From Apostichopus japonicus (Eukaryota > Echinodermata > Holothuroidea > Aspidochirotida > Stichopodidae), in NCBI RefSeq assembly GCF_037975245.1, contig NC_092567.1, forward strand, positions 23,216,376 to 23,280,375: DNA of 64,000 bases, in the 5' to 3' direction. The notes beneath the pieces were generated by a model, which saw only the letters and a program-made list of their open reading frames with translations, had not been told where the DNA came from and did no database searches. Position 1 is the stretch's first letter. Each line of letters begins with the position of its first letter. Positions 1-13,998 of this stretch are shown here, in pieces. The translations under genes were made by a program, and so were the position numbers.

Positions 1-3000
1 CATACAAGATTTAGTGTTCTCGATTCCACCAGGAATTCGATATTAACCTATTTTTGTCCAAGTATAACCCTTTTTTATGGTCAAGAATGATAATGAAAAG
101 GCAAACGACAGCGACTGAACTTAGAGGCCATATAATGGCAAAGTGTTAATAAAAAAAATCAAAGTGCGGTGAAGTTCAAGAATTCGATTGTTATTCAATT
201 TCAGCTGTGACATGAGCAAATCGTATACCCGTAAAATAGAATTAAAAGGTGGCAACGTTAAGCTCTCAAGGAGAAAAGTGATGGGAGTTATAAATAAACC
301 ACCCGCGTGAGGTAACGATGTACACACACACCTAATATACGATGCAAGTGCCGTGTATGTTAAAATATACTTCAGCAACTGCAGATGCATATACGTTATG
401 CATGTAGGCTGTATATTATACCGTAAATATGCAGTATATCTCGACGTTTGTTAATGAACTGCATTGCAAGCTTTGCATAGAAATATCACACTGCACAGTT
501 AACACGCAGTATATAGGGAAGTACCCGTAAGCGAAGAGCATGTATCCTGGTGGGGGTGGAGTGGGTTGTTTGAGAATTGTTTTAAGTTATATGTTTCAAA
601 TGTTTCTTGGTCACATTTTCAGCAAGTCCTGATCACAAAGGGAAAATCCGACGAAGAGGGTTATGTCGGGTGTAATTGCTGTTGAGGGGATCAACAAACC
701 TTTGGATGATCTGATGTTCTTGGTCATGTGAATCCTCACCCGTGTGTCCTTCCGAATCTACCCTTCAGCCAAATGTGTAGTAAAAGGTGGTCCATTGAAC
801 CAGGGTCCCCCAATTTCCGGAATCCCAACATATTTAGCCAATGGATCCAATCGAGCAAGATATATATGTATATATATATATGTATATATATATATGTATG
901 TATATATATATATATATGCATGTATGGGTGTGCGTGTGTTTGAACACTAGGTAGGCCACTGCATTCAGCAGCCAAACACCTACACTCTTGCAAACTTAGT
1001 ACTTACATACTGTAAGGTTTCTCTAGCTTCATGCAAATTGTCGAGTGTCACGGCTCACCATATATTACTTTAATTTCAAACACCTGTATATACCTTTAAT
1101 GGTTCATTGGCAGGCAAACTTCTGATTGTCAAAGATGGACTGTGCTGCAAAATTTGACATTTCAGTGTTTTTGTTTATATTTTGGCTTCTGAACTGAATA
1201 AACTTTATCACAATGATCGATCCAGTGAAGCGACACATGAAAACAAACAAGAACACACACACACACACAGTCTACTTTTTTGTTACATTGAAATGTGTGA
1301 GAATCGATCCACAAAAAAAAAAGGTTATTTTATTTGTGCAACTGTAAACGGCACGACCATCCATAATTGATTCACAACAGTTATATTTTCTTGCTGAAAG
1401 TGTGAAAAGTGGAAGTGTGAAAAAAGTGTGTTAACACCTGGAGCTAATATAGAAGGCGATGAAATACCTAAATATGAAAAGAATATTGTAAAAAAAAGTC
1501 TTAAAATTAATAAATGACAGACGACATATATGGCATCAGAATGTATAATATAAGTCATCTCAAGTTATATCGTGGTATGCATATAGATTCCGGGCGATTG
1601 TAAACCAGAAACATCATAGGATTGTACATGATAACTTTATAGTATCGACGAAACAGGATGAGAAAATTCATGTCACTGTGGGTTTGTTTATTGTTAAAAC
1701 ATCATAAATTGATACAATATAACACCTTCCTCGTCATCCCTACTCTGATTCTGTGGAACCAACCCCTTACCCCTCACTTTCCCCACCCTTTACCCCAACC
1801 CTGCCATCTTTATCTGACAATACCAATTAAGTAGTCCGATTCTTAACTTAGGATATACTCTGTATATTTTCAGCACTATTTCTGTCCCGATGTGCCGGTT
1901 AGGCAACGCTAACATGTTGTATATGCTGTATGCGTTCAATATACCTGTTTTAAAAAAAGAAATTATACAAGCACTTTTCATTGGAAACACAATACCGTAC
2001 AAACCATGTCCCATATTTTATGAATGTGCGTGACGATGCGAGTGGGTAAGTGGGTATAATAAGCTTGTACTGGCCTTGACTCTCTCTGTACTATTCGTTT
2101 CAACGTGTTTACACAGTGTAATAATATTAACTGCAATTCAGATACAAGGAATAATGAAAAGCAAAACTTAAATTTGAAATGTTGAGGAATAGAATCTTTG
2201 TGAAACCCCTGGGTATATTAACAAATAGGAAAAGATATATATTGCCTGTGGTGGATTTGTATGTTTAAATAAAGTGACGAAAATTTCACCCAAAAAGCTT
2301 CAGCCATCCAGGCCGTACTTTTGACTTTCTAGGTCATTTTCAGTAGACTTTGAGATATACAGATCCTAACCCAGATTTTTGCATTGATTTCGGTACCTCT
2401 TCGATATTGCTTCATCTATTAAATTGATCAACTTGACTAAAACATTTTTTTTATTTTTTATTAACTTAATCACTCACTTGGGAGAATTTGTATTCTATGC
2501 TGTACTTATCATGTCATGCATTGTAGCTTTGTTGACGTTTATTTTTGTTATATTTTTTGGAGGGGGGGGGGGGCAATTTTTCTTCAAAGGAAACTGACAT
2601 TTCAAGCAGAAAAACTGTACTGTGATGAAATTTTTTAAAACTTTCATTGGGTAATAGTATCGTTGGTAATATTGTTTCTAAATCTACTCGTAAAACTGTT
2701 TAGAAAGTCATGCTAGGACAATGCTCCTTTTTTCTTCTCGTATTTGTTCTCACTTATAAAATTGAGAATATACCATTCACATGCATACATTAAAGTAGCA
2801 TCACCAAACCAAGGGGCATGTATTTCTTGTTGTTGAATAATCTGACTCATCTTCTTAAACCCTAACCTACTTTCACAGGCAGCTATTGGTCGAAATTCCC
2901 ACATTGAAGGAAATATTATTGCAAGGATTATATACGATTTAGTCATACTCATATACCATTGAACGCCAAACTTTCCAATCCAATGTTGATATAATAGAAG

Positions 3001-3388
3001 CTGACAGGTAGGGAATGTTTACGGACCCCATGATTCGACCGTCCACGCTTATCTATAACTGCATACACATCAATAGTGAAAAGATTCTTGTTGACATAGG
3101 AGAATCTCTGATTACATAGTAAATATGAGTCATATTTATCGAAACCCTTTCACAGCCAGGATAAAAATTATCCTGAAATGTGGTTAAAGTGATGAGAACG
3201 AACCCAAGCGAATTAAAGTACGCTTCACACTGTTATACGATCACGAACTGCAAACATGGAAGGGGGAGAGAGGAGGGGGGGTGGGTGATGAACAGTCACC
3301 GTCAGTATTTGAGTGAGAAGACCATCATATGAGTGTTATGATTCATTAAATTGGATTAAATATGGAATTTGATGGTAATGACATCACT

Positions 3389-3429
<41 letters not shown>

Positions 3430-6354
3430 ATATATAGGCCTACATTCATTATCGATTTATCAAGGGAGGTGAATCACAAACTTATGGGAAAGAGTTGTGG
3501 GTAGATGAATGGGATAGGATGGCGTAATGGAGGAGCGTTCTAATGTAAATCATTAAGACAGGGTCACAAGGGACTGTACTTCCTTCATATAACGGCGCCA
3601 CAAACGATTGCATGGATTTATCAGAGGAGAATGTTTTCAACACACTGTACACTAAGGGTTTTCAATAAGTCAGCAAAAGATAACACACAATCTTGAACGT
3701 TTCTATTCTTCTTACTGCGCATGTACGTGTTATAGTTCCGGACTTCCGGGTCAGGTCAAGTGAATGTAAATGCAAGTTACAGATATTACATTTGTACAGT
3801 CAAGTGTCAAGCAGGCTTCCTTTGGTAATATGTGTTAATTTCAGTTTCCTTGAGTGATTTGCATGATAAAGGTGGTTTTCAAATGATTTACTGCCAATAC
3901 AAAGGTGAGATTTCATCTACCTTGTCACAATTAGTCTTATCCATCGTTTTCACTTTGCTGATGTGCAATTGGAACTGATGTAACATCACGTGTTGTAATA
4001 AGGGAATACACACACGCACACAGACATTCATATGATTTGAGCAACCTACTGTACCCCCCTCCCACCCGCTCCCTATCCCCAAAATTATAATTCCTTAGCA
4101 TGAAACATCGTTTTCCCATTTCCACTGAACGTAAATATCCATGATGCAGTTCTCAGACTATCGCCATAATTTCCCTTGTTGTCTGTAAGAGGGCAAGGTG
4201 TTACACGACACTGCTGTTATTGTGTTGCTACTTGAGGGTGACGACTATGGTGCGCCTAGACGCCATACGCTTCTTGGAAGTCTTTCAATTCTTATTTCCA
4301 TTTCTGTCTCCTTCTTTGCTGATGTCGTCAGATGACTGCGTATAGATTTCATAGAACGAAGGTACAGATAGTCCACATGTTAATGTCGTTAGTACAGAAA
4401 CTGCAAAGAAATGTGACCCCTTTTCCTTTTTCTAAAACAAAATGAAGATCTCTCTTTATACATAAGTGTATTACACAATTCCTTAAGTGTGTAGTGTTCC
4501 ATACTGCATAAAGTTAATCAGAGTATTGGTGATAAGATATTCCCCAAGCAGCTAACCTGCCACCTCGGTTCTTATGCAGGGGATTTTCTCTCTTTTTACG
4601 AGTTCTTGTTGATGAAAACCAATTCCCTTTTATCTACCAGTTATACAACCTGCAGCGTATATATAGGGCCGTCTATGTACGTATCGAACAAAGCGCTGAA
4701 TATTAACTGCATTTAATCAGGATACTCAATCATCGCAAAACTCGGGAAAGCGTTTCCGATTTTGGCAGAAGACAACTTACTTTGCATTCTCGGGAAATTG
4801 GTGTAACGTTCAGAGAGGCAAGAATATAAACGAGATAATATTGTACATGGTTTACTGTAAAAAGTAATGCATATGTTTCTCGAAAGAAACTAAACAAAGA
4901 AAAGACACCAAATAACTTGAAGGATATCAGGGGAGTAAAGATATGGGGGGGGGGTAGTATCGGGGTTGTAAGGCATGTTAAAAAGGGGCACCAGTTTCTG
5001 GTAATATAGGCTTACGCAGAGCCATGATTGAATTGTGGGGAGAAAAACAAAAAGAGTACCTGTTAATGTAGTCTACAGAGACTTCAAATTAAAAAGGAAA
5101 CTGCTCGCAAATGTGTCCTTGTTAAATGGGGTGGGGTATAGTTTATATTTGGATCAGTCACTTCACAAAATTCTCTTTTACCATCCTTCGATCACATAAG
5201 ATGTAGGCCTAAATAGTCTGTGCTAGACTGAGGGGAATAGGAAGTCAATCACGGCTGAATATCTTGCTGTCAAGTTACCCTTCTGCACCCCTCGTGACAT
5301 AGGGTATAAATGAAGGAGACATCTTTAACACACTACTGAGAGTTAATGATATTTCACCAAATCAGCTATGAATCGATTCGCGTACATGAATGTGCTCCTT
5401 TCATCAACCAGGTATCCTTGGTTATACACATACTGCTACTATGGGTGGGGAGGAGTTGGGGAAGGAAGGTGGGGGGGGGACTGGGATTGGGGATATATAG
5501 TCTAAGAGCGACTTACACATGTGCGATAATCTGTTGGGGTGAGTGATGTTAGACTAAAGGTAACTTGAGGGACGGTACTTTACTTTTCTTTATCTATACA
5601 CTGTCTGTTTAATTCACGTAAGAATGCGATGTCAATATAGGACGATTATTGAGGTCGACTTAAACACTCTTTAGGTACGGTTAGGCTTCACTAACCTAAC
5701 CACACTTTATCATTGAATAAACTGACATACATATAATTTTATCCTTTGTTTGCCTCGATTGCTTGAAGCTTTAAAGATAGTACCAAAGTCATTAATCCCA
5801 TAAAGAGAACCTCTTATCTCGAGTGGATATTTAAGTCTCGGGTCTTTAAACTTGAGGTTGGCTCCTGTTTCTTAGTCAAGATAATAAGTATAGTCATGCC
5901 CAAATCTCAGACCTAAAGAATTAAAATCCAACTGCAAGGACGGCGAAGCTAATCCTACAATTACGTGGAATCTACAAGGTCACACCGAATCTACGTCTAG
6001 GGAACTCTGGGAAAAGTCAGGTAAATAAGAAAAACTGTGAACCCTTAACTGTTTTTACTCAAACTTTTCATAGTCCTGTGGTACCATTCACAAATGTTAA
6101 CAAAAAGGTAATGATTACTATAAGATAACATGGTTATGTATTGCAGTTCATCAAAATCATCCAGCAAAGAAAACGATTTGAGGGGCACAAAATTTCATTT
6201 ATTGGACTGAACATTGTATAATTGGCTGATATAAATGTGTTTTTTTTCTTCAACGAATCAAATTCAAAGATGATGTTACTCCTAGTCAGTCTACACTGTA
6301 AATGAATATTCAAGAATTAATCAATTAGAGGGAAACTTAGATGGAAATTAAATT

Positions 6355-6425
6355 TAAAGATCAATTAAAGATCAATTAAAGATCATTAAAGATCAATTAA
6401 AGATCATTAAAGATCAATTAGATTG
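6355..6425. repeat. 11-12 bp tandem repeat
   Basis: About six copies of AAAGATCAATT or AAAGATCATT occur in a row. Confidence 0.8.
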
Positions 6426-6789
6426 AAATTTAAAAAAAATACCTGCCAAAAAATCATCATTAATAATAAACAGAAAGTAGGTTGAACCTTTATGGTGTGT
6501 ATGCTATAAAGTTCAGAACATTTCTTCAAAATCAATTCTGTCCTACCACTCCATTTAATCCCTTGAACCATGATTTTAATTACATGAGTCAGGTTGCCCC
6601 TTTAAATGCCTCCTTCTGTCTCCGTCTCTGACTCGCTCTTTGTTTATCAACTGGCTGCTACTCATCTGTGAAAAATGATCGCACGGTAGAACGAACTTGC
6701 CATGGATTATCAGTTCACTGGCTAGAAGAAAATCTATTACGCATTTTGGTCATTAGGCCCGTCGCACATGCAAGAAAGTTTGCGTGCCT

Positions 6790-6990
6790 ATAGGTGTGCG
6801 TGCGTGCATTCAGATGTATGTACAGTATGTATGGGTATGTGCATGTGTGTTTGTGTGTATGTATGTGTGCTTGAACCGACACATCAATCAGGAAGTATGT
6901 ATATGTATGTGTATGTATGTGCGTGTGTGTACGCATGTATGTATGTTTGCATGTGTACTTGGTAGGTTTGTGTACATCTGTTTGTATGTG
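6790..6990. repeat. GTAT/GTGT-rich microsatellite
   Basis: This purine-pyrimidine alternating tract is rich in GTGTGT, GTATGT and GCATGT. It produces Cys/Val/Tyr-rich spurious frames on both strands. Confidence 0.75.
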
Positions 6991-8731
6991 TAGAGGTGCA
7001 GAACTGAATCAGGGTTTTCTCTTCACTGGTCCAGTCAGTGTATGTTGCAACACTAGTAAATCCATAACATAACAGGTCATGTTTGTATCTGCTTTATTTC
7101 CCTTTTTTTCTCCCCTATATACTTAAACGGTCAGAACTCGGTTAAACTCGGAACAAACTTATGACTGTTTTCTTTTTGAAGGGTTGTTTTAACAAATTTC
7201 CATAGTTAATTGGGCTTAATCATGGACAACAAGAGCATTAATTCTGACACAAAGAAACATTTCAGATTTGAACAGTTGTTATGTTCAGTCTCTTTGAGAT
7301 GATTTCCGTGACATCTCAAGTTAGCTTAGCTGGTTCCATTGACCACATATTCTAACTTACCATCAAGCTCAGAACACACTGATTTTGCTTTTTTCTTGTC
7401 ACAGTTATCAGTCTTTACAAGATGAATTTTGCATATCATTAGCAATGTTGTGCTATAAAGTACTTTCGATTTTTTTACCTTGAAACATCCCAACTGAATG
7501 TTCCCCCCTCCCCATGACAGATGAAGGAAGTCGGAGCCATCCCCCACCCCCCACATCCTTCCCCCTCGACACTGACAACATATGATTCAAACTGAGAGAA
7601 AAGTCTTAACAATTAACATTTATCCTTTAGACTTATCTTGACTCTCATAGCAGAGGTACTTTTTTATCCCAGGCTAATTTGCATATAAAAATTTGGGCTG
7701 AAATCTTTACTGAAATTTCTAGAGACAAGCAACCTACTGTTTTGGGGTTTTTGAGGATTTTTTTTAAAAAAAAAGTGAAAAACAAAATTCATCTTGTTAC
7801 AGAACAGAGTCTGTATTCAAGTGAAGAAATCAGCTGAAAAGTACAAAATGGTGACTAAAGGCATCTCGATACTCTTAAGTTTATGAATATATTTATCAAT
7901 TTTGAGGAAACAGATGTATGAGAACAGGACAGGTCTGTCTAGTCTCATCCTACATATGATGTCATTATTATTAATACCCATATTGGTGCCCGGGTGGATT
8001 AGATGTTCTACTGTACCTGTCCTTACTAATAATTAATATCATCTTCTGACTACAGAGGAAACCCAGCAATAACTGCAGCAGGATTCAGCTAATGATGTTA
8101 ACTGACATGGGCAGTCTTTGCAATGATCATACCCTCTAAGGGTAACTAATAAACATTCCTCTAAGGGTAACTTATAAACATTTCCATTTTTCAGTATACT
8201 TCAAATGTCTTCATGTGTGAGAAAAAAATAGTGCATATAATAGTACATTGTAGTACATATCTTGTTAACTCTCAACTGAACCTTTATTCACATGTACTTT
8301 GCAATGTTTCGGTCAATGGAACGCAGGATCTATTCTTGTCTGGTTGTTAATACTGTTATCACTGTATTGCTTAGCCCCTGCTGGCCCTCATCGGAGTCAT
8401 CTCAACATACTGTACCTCACCCTTCCAAATCTACCCTTCCAAAAGTCCCTTCACATACCAAAATATAGGCCTTCAAACACAGGTAAAGGTGGGAACTGAA
8501 AACTGCCCAAAACATCAAAAGATACATATCAGGCTGGGGCACAGATTTTCCAAAGATCAGACCATCTAATAAACACCAAAAGAAAGTTAGATGGATAATC
8601 AGTTCTGTAAAGATTCAACAGATTATTTTTTTGTGCAAGAAAAGAAAATTGTTCCTAAAACTGTATGTGTGTTAATTAGCATGAGATTGAAGGTCAATGA
8701 CTGGTTACCAAGGGAATACAAAGCTAAAAAG

Positions 8732-9630
8732 GTTACCACTTCACTCTTTTAACAGAGTAGATTGAGAGTGCTGAGGTTGTGATGAGACATATAAGCAAGT
8801 AAACAAATAAATTTTGCTACTTTATAGTGTGATTCTTCAGCTCGACCCTGATTCAGTTTGGTACCATGTCAGCCCCTGCCCCCCCCCCCTAACATCCCCA
8901 ATCAACTCCACATACCTCTCCTAACCAAATCTACCATACGCCATCACTGTTTTCACATCCTTGGTTAAAACTATGCATTGGATATCTGTCTTGGGTCCAA
9001 GCTGCTGTCATTGAATGACTGACTCTGAATAAGTCCTTGTGAGAAAGATGTCAAGATGAATATTTGTGCTATATAAATAAACCGAGAAACTGTCTTGACT
9101 GCTGCCATCTGATCCAGGCAAGGAGGCTTAAGTGGTTATTGATTCTGGATTGAATAACATCAACCAACATGTACTACTTCTCAGCGCGATGAACTTGTAA
9201 TGTTTTGAGTGAAAGTAAAACAGCATCGTTTATCCTGTGTATGTGAGATTTACTTGCAAGTTGTTCACCTTTAAATACCTTTGAATTTGAAAGTAGATGA
9301 ACATTGCAAGAAGGACACCCTCCCCCCTCGCCCCCCTCGCCCCCCCCCCCACCCAACTTTGACGAGTCTCAGCCCGCTAGGTCTACTAAGCTGTCAATAG
9401 TGAAAAACCCCAAAACTTACCAGGCTTGGATGTTGACGAAATGAGCGAAAAGCTTACCTGTCTCCCCACAACCTCAGCACTCTCTACCTTGCCTAGAGTG
9501 AAATGGTGACCTATTTATATCACTTTCCTACTGTATGCCCGCCTCATGAAACCATATCCCCCATAGGTTACCACTTCACTCTAGGCAAGGAAGAGCGAGA
9601 GAGATCAATTGTAGGAAGACAGTAAGGGAC
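8732..9630. repeat. Dispersed repeat family, with one inverted pair
   Basis: A unit of about 65 bp, starting GGTTACCACTTCACTCTAGG and ending near GGGGAGACAGGTAAG, occurs at 8732-8796 (+), 9450-9522 (-) and 9566-9630 (+, partial). The last two face each other with a spacer of about 43 bp. Related copies lie at 13772-13822 (+) and 13929-13998 (-). Confidence 0.6.
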
Positions 9631-10936
9631 AGATGAAGTAAATATGTGAAAGTTTGAACAGATGGAAAAATCAAGGTGGCTCATTTATGACAATGGAAAA
9701 CTTTGGGATATATGTTTACAAATTAAAAACACAAATAAGAAAACTTTAAGGATAAAATAGTCAAAATATGATAAATTGCTGTCATAATTTGTGTATTAAT
9801 CATTGCAATAGCATCTGAAGCCGGCCTGAGAGGGAATGGAGGGGATTAGGGGAGCTATGGACGAAGGGCCTGGGGTCAATCCCCATTGTACATCTACAAG
9901 AAAGGTTTACTGTGCATTATTAACCATTGTGTAGACTTAAACTTACCCAATGTGTATATAGTGCTTGATACTTAAACTGGTATATTATATATTTATATAT
10001 ATTTTCCCAGAAAATGAAGAAGGGTCAAACAATATGAGTAAATGTCTTAGACAGGGTTTTAAGAGAACTGTGGCACCCAATTATAAGGGGGGAGAGGGGG
10101 GGGGTCAGAGGGTGAGTTGGCATCAATAAATTCCACAGAATGATTCCCACACAAGCTCCCCTCCCCATTTATTCCCCTCTTTATTGTGAGTTTTCCCTTC
10201 TTTCCTAGTTTAGTTTCTTTCTTCTTAATCCCCAACTTCCATCCTTGCTTTATCTTCGTGTTGGTTCCTGATTTTTCCTCCAGTGTTCATCATTCATGTG
10301 TCTCATATGGTCACCATTATACAGTTCTAGCTTTGATTAAACCTGATATCACATGTTTTTATCTTTTGGAAACTCGACATATTAAAGCTATCATCAAACT
10401 TAAATATTTAAATAAGTTACAGACAGATGAGGAACAATTTGATTTGGATCAAATATCCAAAGACTTATAGATCTGGTTACATTTTAGAATGATAATACCT
10501 ACTTGTCTCATCCATTAACAGCGCCCCCACTGACCCACTACTTCATCTTCTTTCTGAATCTACTGTACCGTTCTGAAGGTCTATAGGTGTTATAGATAAT
10601 GATAGATAACATACTAAGTGCATGTTTTCATCATCTAAAATCTAATCGTGTTTGTAATCTGAAGAAGTTTCCTGAATGCATCCCCATCGTCAATACTTTT
10701 TGATACAATATTTTTTGAGAGGTTTGGCTTCACTCTAAACATGTCAGAAAGTGCACTTTGACAGTGAAGAGGGTCAGCGAGGGTACAGTCCTCAAATGTC
10801 ACATGTCATCTTATCTGGGGTAATAGTAGGTAGATTTGAGCACATATATGTTTAATAGAGACAGGTGTGAAAGCAATTACAGTAAGTAAATAAGCACTTT
10901 CCCAAATGCCAAATTTAGAACATTTGATAGGCCAAG

Positions 10937-11170
10937 AGGGTGATGATTAGGGGCATGGTGTTGAAAAGGGGATCATTAAGGACATGGGGTTGAGAAGAGG
11001 ATCAGTAGGATATGGGATTGAGAAGGGATCAGTAGGGGAAATGGTTGAGAAGGGGACCAGTAGGGGCATGGGATTGATTAGGGAACCAGTAGGGGCATGG
11101 GATTGATTAGGGGATCAGTAGAGGCATGGGGTTGATAAGGGGATCAGTAAGGGCATGGAGTTGAATAGGG
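10937..11170. repeat. Minisatellite of about 30 bp
   Basis: About eight imperfect copies of a unit like GGGCATGGGATTGATTAGGG followed by GATCAGTA occur in tandem, purine-rich on the plus strand. Confidence 0.8.
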
Positions 11171-12888
11171 AAGTTGAAGGGGCGTGGTGCTCCACTGTTG
11201 CCAATTCACTGTCAGTTATGTACATCTGGAAGACAGGTGATTAAAGGAAAAAAAAAATCACAACTGAACCAGGAATCAGTGCATGTGAACACTGCTGCTT
11301 TAACAAAAGTCTGATTTACATACACCCCTTTGTGATTCTGGGAAATTCTTCATCCCTACAAAGGCTATGTTTGATAGATGGTAAATGTCAAATGTGCGAT
11401 GGCTGTGTCTCCATGGCTACTCTTGCATGGATAATGTTTCTCCTCTCCAAGAATTCAATTTGAGGCATCCACACAACTGCAGACAATTAATTCCTTGTAG
11501 AGTTACAGTACTATTCTTTATCATTAGATAGTGCATGAAAAGTACCAAGCAGAAGAGTACTCTCGGGGGAGGGGGGGGTGTTTAGAGAAGGATCAGAGCC
11601 AGGGGGACGAATGCCACAAGGGAGATTAGCACAGTTACCATTCTTGCAAAATTGTTACAACACAAAGAATATGGTATTTACTGTACCTCTGAAGATGCTA
11701 AATACCATTGAAATGTCAGCTTTCTACCTTTTCACAATACATGTATTATCTATACTCAGGCAATGGAAAAAGTATGTTCACACATTTTATATTTTTATAT
11801 TTTTTTTGTGTCAGTTAAAAATCTGCAAAAGAAATTATGATTTGAAGAGAACATGGTAGGAATGATAATACAAATTTACTGCATGAGCTGAGACAAATTA
11901 TGTTTTAAAAAAAATATAACAAAATTATCACAAAATACATAATTAACAACTCTTTCCATCACAAATTATGAAACCATCTGCTGAATCATTAAATTTCTCT
12001 TCTGCTTTAATTGTCATCATAACAAATTATGGACCAATGCAAAGATATCTACTATACAGTTTACCCCTCTGGATGGACTGACGAAGCTTTACAGCCTCAC
12101 AAACAGTAAATTGCTTTGAAGAGATAGCCGATTGGTGCTCGTTTATCCACGATATTGGCCCCCCATATATTAAAACTGCTGAAAGGTTCTGATCCCCTGA
12201 ATAATTCATAACATTGAAAAAACTCTCAATTAGATGATTAAAAATCTCAGAGCTCTAGGTGAAATCATATTTTCATGTGAACATTAAAAAGCTTCTTTTT
12301 TTTTTTCTTTTTTTTACCTTTTTTTTGTCTTTGGGTTTACCTTGATTGCAAATGTCGACAAAAATATTTGACTGTCAAATATGCATAATACTTTTGCTCC
12401 CTGAGATGTACAGTAGGATTATCTGCTTCAACTAGAAGAAATGTCTAGGAATAATGCAAGAGATATCAGAGCCTAAACGGGAAGTACTTTTGAAAGTTTG
12501 TTAGCAATCTTTCATCCGGCAATACACGTGATCTTTAGGCAAGCAATATCAAAATACTCTCAAACTATATTACACCATAAACTTTCTTTCTGTACTCACT
12601 TGTACTGCATTCCAGTACTGAATTCATATGCTTATCTGTATCCAGACATCTATACCTATCTTATTTACTTGCATTCCTTAGTCATGCAAGGGTGAGAAAT
12701 TTACTACCAAAGGGATCACAGCTCCCCATCAGTAACCAAAACACATTTGGATATCACTGCCTCTGAAGGGACGTATCCTCTTACAAAGGCTTTTGAGATG
12801 GAGATGAAACCATCCAAATTTCACAGCTGGCTCAAGTTGTATGCACACCTTGAACGAATGCTTGGGTGGGTGAGGAGACAAAAACATC

Positions 12889-13370
12889 TATGGCAAGCCA
12901 TGTGAGACAAACTCCACATAATGTATCATAATGTATTAATACGAATATATACACGTATTAATTCCAGCATGATACACGTATTCAATCAGAAAATAACTGT
13001 CATGTCTTATAGCTTACATCCACATTGTAGCCTCGCCAGTACAATAAGTGAGCCTTTGCAAAGTTATTATATATTGATGTACACTCAGGCCAAATTCGCT
13101 TGATCTAGACAACAGCATGACTTAATACGAAATATCTATTCGAATTAATACGTGTATTAAATTCGAATTAATCCTCATATGTATTAGAATTAATCCTCAT
13201 ATATGTAATCGCATTTATACATGTTTATATTCTAATTAATTCGTTGATATATTTACGCCTTTATGATTGGCAAATAATATATACGCGTATATATTTGAAT
13301 AATTACGTTTATATATTCAAATTAATACGTGGATATATTATGCCGTGTTTGCCCCACATGGCTTGCCATA
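12889..13370. mobile_element. AT-rich TIR element (MITE-like), family unknown
   Basis: Terminal inverted repeats of about 38 bp begin TATGGCAAGCCATGTG at the left and end CACATGGCTTGCCATA at the right, about 80% matching. The interior is AT-rich with many TTAATACG and ATATACG words. Both flanks carry a direct copy of about 45 bp containing GAATGCATGCTTGGGTTGG or a variant, a flank duplication or a nested insertion. Confidence 0.55.
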
Positions 13371-13771
13371 AACATCTACCTTGAATGCATGCTTGGGTTG
13401 GTGAGGAGAGGCAAACATCTCTGAGATAAACATTTGCACAACTGATACAAATAGGGAGAGTATGGAGACTGTAAATGGAAGAACCACAGGAAATACACCT
13501 ATCTGAAAAATAACCACCCCCACCCACCCACCCCCCCACCCACACCCAAAAAATAAATAATACTGATGATAAGAATACTTATCAGGGGACTGAGAACAGC
13601 TTTTTTACCGGAATTCTGAAGCCACAAATTTAAGAATGGATGAATGATTACCAACAGCTAATCAAAATACAAAAAGATTTTGAAGATCTCTTGGAAAACA
13701 AAAAACACAACTGGTTACTTTGGAACACCATGGGAGTGGTCAGGGTCAAGAGGTTTTCAGGCTACTTTTTG

Positions 13772-13998
13772 GACAGGGTAATGCAAGAGTGCAGAAGCTA
13801 TGGGGAGACAGGTAAGTGAGAAAGCAAAGTGAATATATGAGAGAAGCTGGTAATGGAGACTAAAAGGAGATCATTTCCTTTCTAATGACTTTAATATGAA
13901 TGCAATGTCTTCTTAATTTACTTCGCTCCTCACTTACCTGTCTCCTCACAACCTTAGCACCCATTCTACTATGCCTAGAATGTCCATGGTAACCCTTT
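13772..13998. repeat. Second inverted pair of the GGTTACCACTTC family
   Basis: Two related units face each other (plus at about 13772-13822, minus at 13929-13998), sharing GGGGAGACAGGTAAGTGAG-type ends. The long open frame across 13860-14189 on the minus strand is repeat translation and has no domain I recognise. Confidence 0.5.

Larger units (their letters stand above)
1..8370. other. Non-coding stretch with simple repeats
   Basis: I see no supported exon. It contains alternating TA/GTA tracts (850-920), an (AT)n run (3390-3426), G runs (about 2561-2573, 3275-3282, 4946-4954, 5471-5479), a tandem repeat of the unit AAAGATCAATT (6355-6425) and a GTAT/GTGT-rich tract (6790-6990). Short open frames here are low-complexity translations. 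Confidence 0.5.

Noticed and set aside
10186-10470. 94-codon plus-strand frame
   Set aside because: Composition switches from C/T-rich to A-rich repeats; no motif or splice-supported neighbour.
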